Assembly (NCBI GenBank): GCA_024639925.1
Contig: JAHEGA010000047.1
Location: forward strand, 1 to 15,531
Direction of reading: 5' to 3'
DNA: 15,531 nt
From: Microbacteriaceae bacterium
GTDB lineage: Bacteria; Actinomycetota; Actinomycetes; Actinomycetales; Microbacteriaceae
Positions 13,862 to 15,531 of the stretch are shown here, piece by piece. The first letter of the stretch is position 1, and each line of letters starts with the position of its first letter. The notes beneath the pieces were generated by a model. That model saw only the letters and a program-made list of their open reading frames with translations, was not told where the DNA came from and ran no database searches. The position numbers and the translations under genes were made by a program.

Positions 13862-14917
13862 GTGTCAATTGGCCGCACCATTACCCGCGCCCTGGTGGGT
13901 GTTTTGGCGTTGGGCGCCCTGGTGTTGCAAGGCGGCGCCGCGTGGGGAGCCAATTGGCTTGTCCACAACGAGCAGTGGATCAAAGACACCCTTGTGGCGC
14001 AACAGTTTGTGCCCGTGCCCGAAATCACCGATTACGTAGCCGAAGCCGGGTTATCCGCGGAGGGCGAGCTCTACCTGCTGACCTCGCAACCTCAGATTGT
14101 CCCGGCATCGCAATTTGACCGTTATTGCACGCGCAACGAGCCAGGAATTGGGGTGCTGGGTTGCTACACGTTGGCAGATAAACGTATCTACCTCTTCGAT
14201 GTCACGGATGCCCGGCTAACGAGTATTGAGCCGGTTGTTGCCGCCCATGAAATGCTTCACTCGGCCTGGGCTCGACTTTCCGCAGCAGAGAAGGAGAGCC
14301 TTGCCGTTCTGCTGGAAGAGGCGTTTGCTCAGTTGCCTGCAGATCACCCCTTGAGAGATCGGATCCAAAGCTACGAAGCCGATCGGGCCGACTCTCGAAT
14401 TCCCGAACTGTATTCGATCTTGGGGACGGAAATTGCACCCCTTCCGGATGCTTTGGAAGCCCACTACGCTCGGTTTTTTGCCGATCGCAGCAAGGTGGTG
14501 GCCCACGCGGATGCCGTCTATGCGGTGTTTGACACTCTGCAAGATCGCCTGGTCTCTCTGAGTAACGAGCTCACGTCTCGAAGCGCGGAAATTGATGGCC
14601 TGCGATACACCTACCGGCAAGAAAACGACTCGCTCCGAGCGGACATCATTGCCTTCAACGAGCGAGCCTCAACGCCTGGAGGATTCCCCGTCTCGAAGTC
14701 CCAGTTTGAACAGGCGCGACAACCCCTCGTTGATCGACAGGTGCGCCTAGAGGAAATGCGTCTGTCTCTCCAGACCAAAATCACCGAATACAACGCACTC
14801 CTCGATGAGCTGACCGTCCTCAATGACGAGGTGTCGGAGTTAAACCAGGGCATCAATGTGACCCTGGAGACACAGGACGAACTCCAGTCAACAGAGAATG
14901 ACATTAGCGACAACTAA
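13862..14917 (+). CDS. Membrane-anchored or secreted HExxH putative metallopeptidase with coiled-coil tail
   Basis: I do not recognise a named family for these 351 residues. A hydrophobic N-terminal segment (about 9-29) is either a signal peptide (AWG-A near 28-31) or an anchor. The domain at about 45-200 holds VVAAHEMLHSAW with the zinc-peptidase motif His129-Glu130-x-x-His133; Glu182 in PELYSILGTE is a candidate third ligand. Two cysteines flank a short loop (YCTRNEPGIGVLGCY) and could form a disulfide if exported. From about residue 205 the sequence is charged and helical with heptad-like leucines to the C-terminus, a likely coiled coil. GTG 13862 has a strong SD. The gene is divergent from the FHA/EccC-like pair across 129 bp. 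Peptidase activity is inferred from the motif only. Confidence 0.8.
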   Translation: MSIGRTITRALVGVLALGALVLQGGAAWGANWLVHNEQWIKDTLVAQQFVPVPEITDYVAEAGLSAEGELYLLTSQPQIVPASQFDRYCTRNEPGIGVLGCYTLADKRIYLFDVTDARLTSIEPVVAAHEMLHSAWARLSAAEKESLAVLLEEAFAQLPADHPLRDRIQSYEADRADSRIPELYSILGTEIAPLPDALEAHYARFFADRSKVVAHADAVYAVFDTLQDRLVSLSNELTSRSAEIDGLRYTYRQENDSLRADIIAFNERASTPGGFPVSKSQFEQARQPLVDRQVRLEEMRLSLQTKITEYNALLDELTVLNDEVSELNQGINVTLETQDELQSTENDISDN

Positions 14918-14961
14918 TCCACAGAACCTGCTTCTCACCTTTTTCTGGTTCTCCGTCGGTT

Positions 14962-14967
14962 TAGGCT
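14962..14967 (+). promoter_or_regulatory. Predicted -10 hexamer of ogt (leaderless)
   Basis: TAGGCT is followed by TTCGCC and the ATG at 14974. The hexamer and 6-nt spacing are the same as before dapB, and no SD is present. The upstream AGAACC/GGTTCT inverted repeat (14923-14952) would span the -35 area; no -35 match is clear. Confidence 0.5.
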
Positions 14968-14973
14968 TTCGCC

Positions 14974-15435
14974 ATGGATCATCTGACCTTCGAGAGCCCG
15001 CTGGGCCCCATTAGCCTTCATGCGCACGATGATCACCTCACGGGTGTCTCCATCGGTGTTGCACACGCCCATTCGACACCAACGGCGCTTCTGGTGCGGG
15101 CGCAGGAACAGCTCACGGAATACCTCGAGGGGAACAGGACGAGTTTTGACCTTCCCCTCCACCTCAGTGGCACTGAATTCCAGGAAGCCATCTGGTCAGC
15201 GCTTCAAGAAATTCCCTATGGCCATAAAGAGAGCTATCAAGCGTTGGGAAAAAAAGCGGGACGAGGTAAGGCGCCCCGCGCTGTGGGCGGCGCTGTCGGG
15301 CGCAACCCGCTCCCGATCATCGTGCCCTGTCACCGGATTCTTGCTTCGGATGGACGCATTACCGGCTACAGCGGTGGCAATGGGATACCGACCAAAAAGT
15401 GGCTGCTGGACCTCGAAGGCGTCACCTACCGCTGA
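14974..15435 (+). CDS. ogt: Methylated-DNA-[protein]-cysteine S-methyltransferase
   Basis: This is a suicide DNA-repair protein that transfers alkyl groups from O6-alkylguanine to its own cysteine. The 153 residues contain the active-site IIVPCHRI with Cys119, the helix-turn-helix segment TEFQEAIWSALQEIPYG with following SYQALGKKAG, and RAVGGAVGRNPLP with the Arg finger and Asn hinge. GYSGGNGIPTKKWLLDLEG is the typical C-terminal end. It is the short Ogt/MGMT form without the Ada regulatory domain. ATG 14974 is preceded at 6 nt by TAGGCT. The 3' end overlaps the convergent partial gene by 14 bp. Confidence 0.95.
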   Translation: MDHLTFESPLGPISLHAHDDHLTGVSIGVAHAHSTPTALLVRAQEQLTEYLEGNRTSFDLPLHLSGTEFQEAIWSALQEIPYGHKESYQALGKKAGRGKAPRAVGGAVGRNPLPIIVPCHRILASDGRITGYSGGNGIPTKKWLLDLEGVTYR

Positions 15436-15531
15436 TGACCAGATCAACGCGGCCGTCCTTGGCGCTAGCCGCATCGCAGTCATAACCTTCGGATGCTCCC
15501 CACTGAACAAAATCATCGAGCGATTCAAGGT
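15422..15531 (-). CDS. C-terminal 35 codons of an unidentified protein, 5' end outside window
   Basis: On the minus strand one frame is open from the window edge to TGA at 15422-15424. It encodes an acidic tail with LDDFVQWGASEGYDC in the middle and the end DLVISGR. The composition looks protein-like, and the convergent overlap with ogt (14 bp) resembles other gene ends here. The longer open frame nearby, starting at 15528 on the same strand, runs antisense through ogt and looks like a shadow. I cannot name the family from 35 residues. Confidence 0.5.
   Translation of the reverse strand, partial: LESLDDFVQWGASEGYDCDAASAKDGRVDLVISGR

Noticed and set aside
14923..14952. Inverted repeat AGAACC / GGTTCT after the HExxH gene as a terminator
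   Set aside because: The loop is 18 nt and the T-run lies inside the loop rather than after the stem. It may be chance or an operator half-site pair, but nothing else supports it.
1..15531. CRISPR arrays, tRNA/rRNA genes, insertion sequences, prophage or attachment sites
   Set aside because: No spaced direct repeats, transposase or integrase coding, or RNA gene sequence was seen on either strand.

Overview
The window is a compact, fairly GC-rich stretch (about 60% GC by eye) with the hallmarks of a streamlined actinobacterium. Supporting signs are frequent GTG starts, gaps of 2 to 130 bp, several convergent genes whose 3' ends overlap, and starts with no Shine-Dalgarno (SD) sequence but a TANNNT hexamer 6-8 nt upstream, which suggests leaderless mRNAs. 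Gene content (CsoR/CstR repressor, MpaB/DUF2236 protein, FKBP lipoprotein, zinc-ribbon/FHA protein next to an EccC-like ATPase) fits Actinobacteria, plausibly a small-genome Microbacteriaceae; the exact taxon is inference. There are no rRNA or tRNA genes, no insertion sequences, no CRISPR and no stretch over 130 bp without a gene.

Layout: (1) 1-1252 (+): the 3' part of an OsmC peroxiredoxin, then a TIGR01777-type NAD(P)-binding epimerase. (2) 1242-4414 (-): read in transcription order, a CoA-disulfide/persulfide reductase fused to a rhodanese (cdr), a CstR-like repressor, dapB (lysine/peptidoglycan precursor pathway) and a small TPR-like membrane protein. A 16-bp palindrome of CsoR/CstR operator type lies on the cdr promoter. 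(3) 4481-5407 (+): an MpaB/DUF2236 oxygenase-family protein divergent from cdr. (4) 5417-6939 (-): an OsmC-family protein followed by a two-domain FKBP prolyl isomerase lipoprotein. (5) 7000-10530 (+): three amino-acid catabolic genes, gabT, a Rhizobium-type (PF06089) asparaginase and alanine dehydrogenase, feeding succinate semialdehyde, aspartate, pyruvate and ammonia into central metabolism. (6) 10502-13732 (-): a zinc-ribbon/FHA protein followed by a membrane-anchored two-ATPase FtsK/EccC-like protein. (7) 13862-14917 (+): a membrane-anchored or secreted HExxH protein with a coiled-coil tail, divergent from the FHA gene. (8) 14974-15435 (+): an O6-alkylguanine-DNA alkyltransferase, and at the right edge (-) the last 35 codons of an unidentified gene.

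Two units stand out. The first is a self-contained reactive-sulfur circuit: a repressor with two Cys and no metal-binding His, the persulfide reductase it probably controls, and an operator covering the promoter. The second is an FHA + EccC-like ATPase pair that resembles the Firmicutes type VII secretion ATPase EssC split into two genes. It has no WXG100 substrate nearby, its FHA domain has lost phosphothreonine-binding residues, and it sits next to a divergent HExxH protein. This is the best candidate in the window for an undescribed system, although its function cannot be read from sequence.
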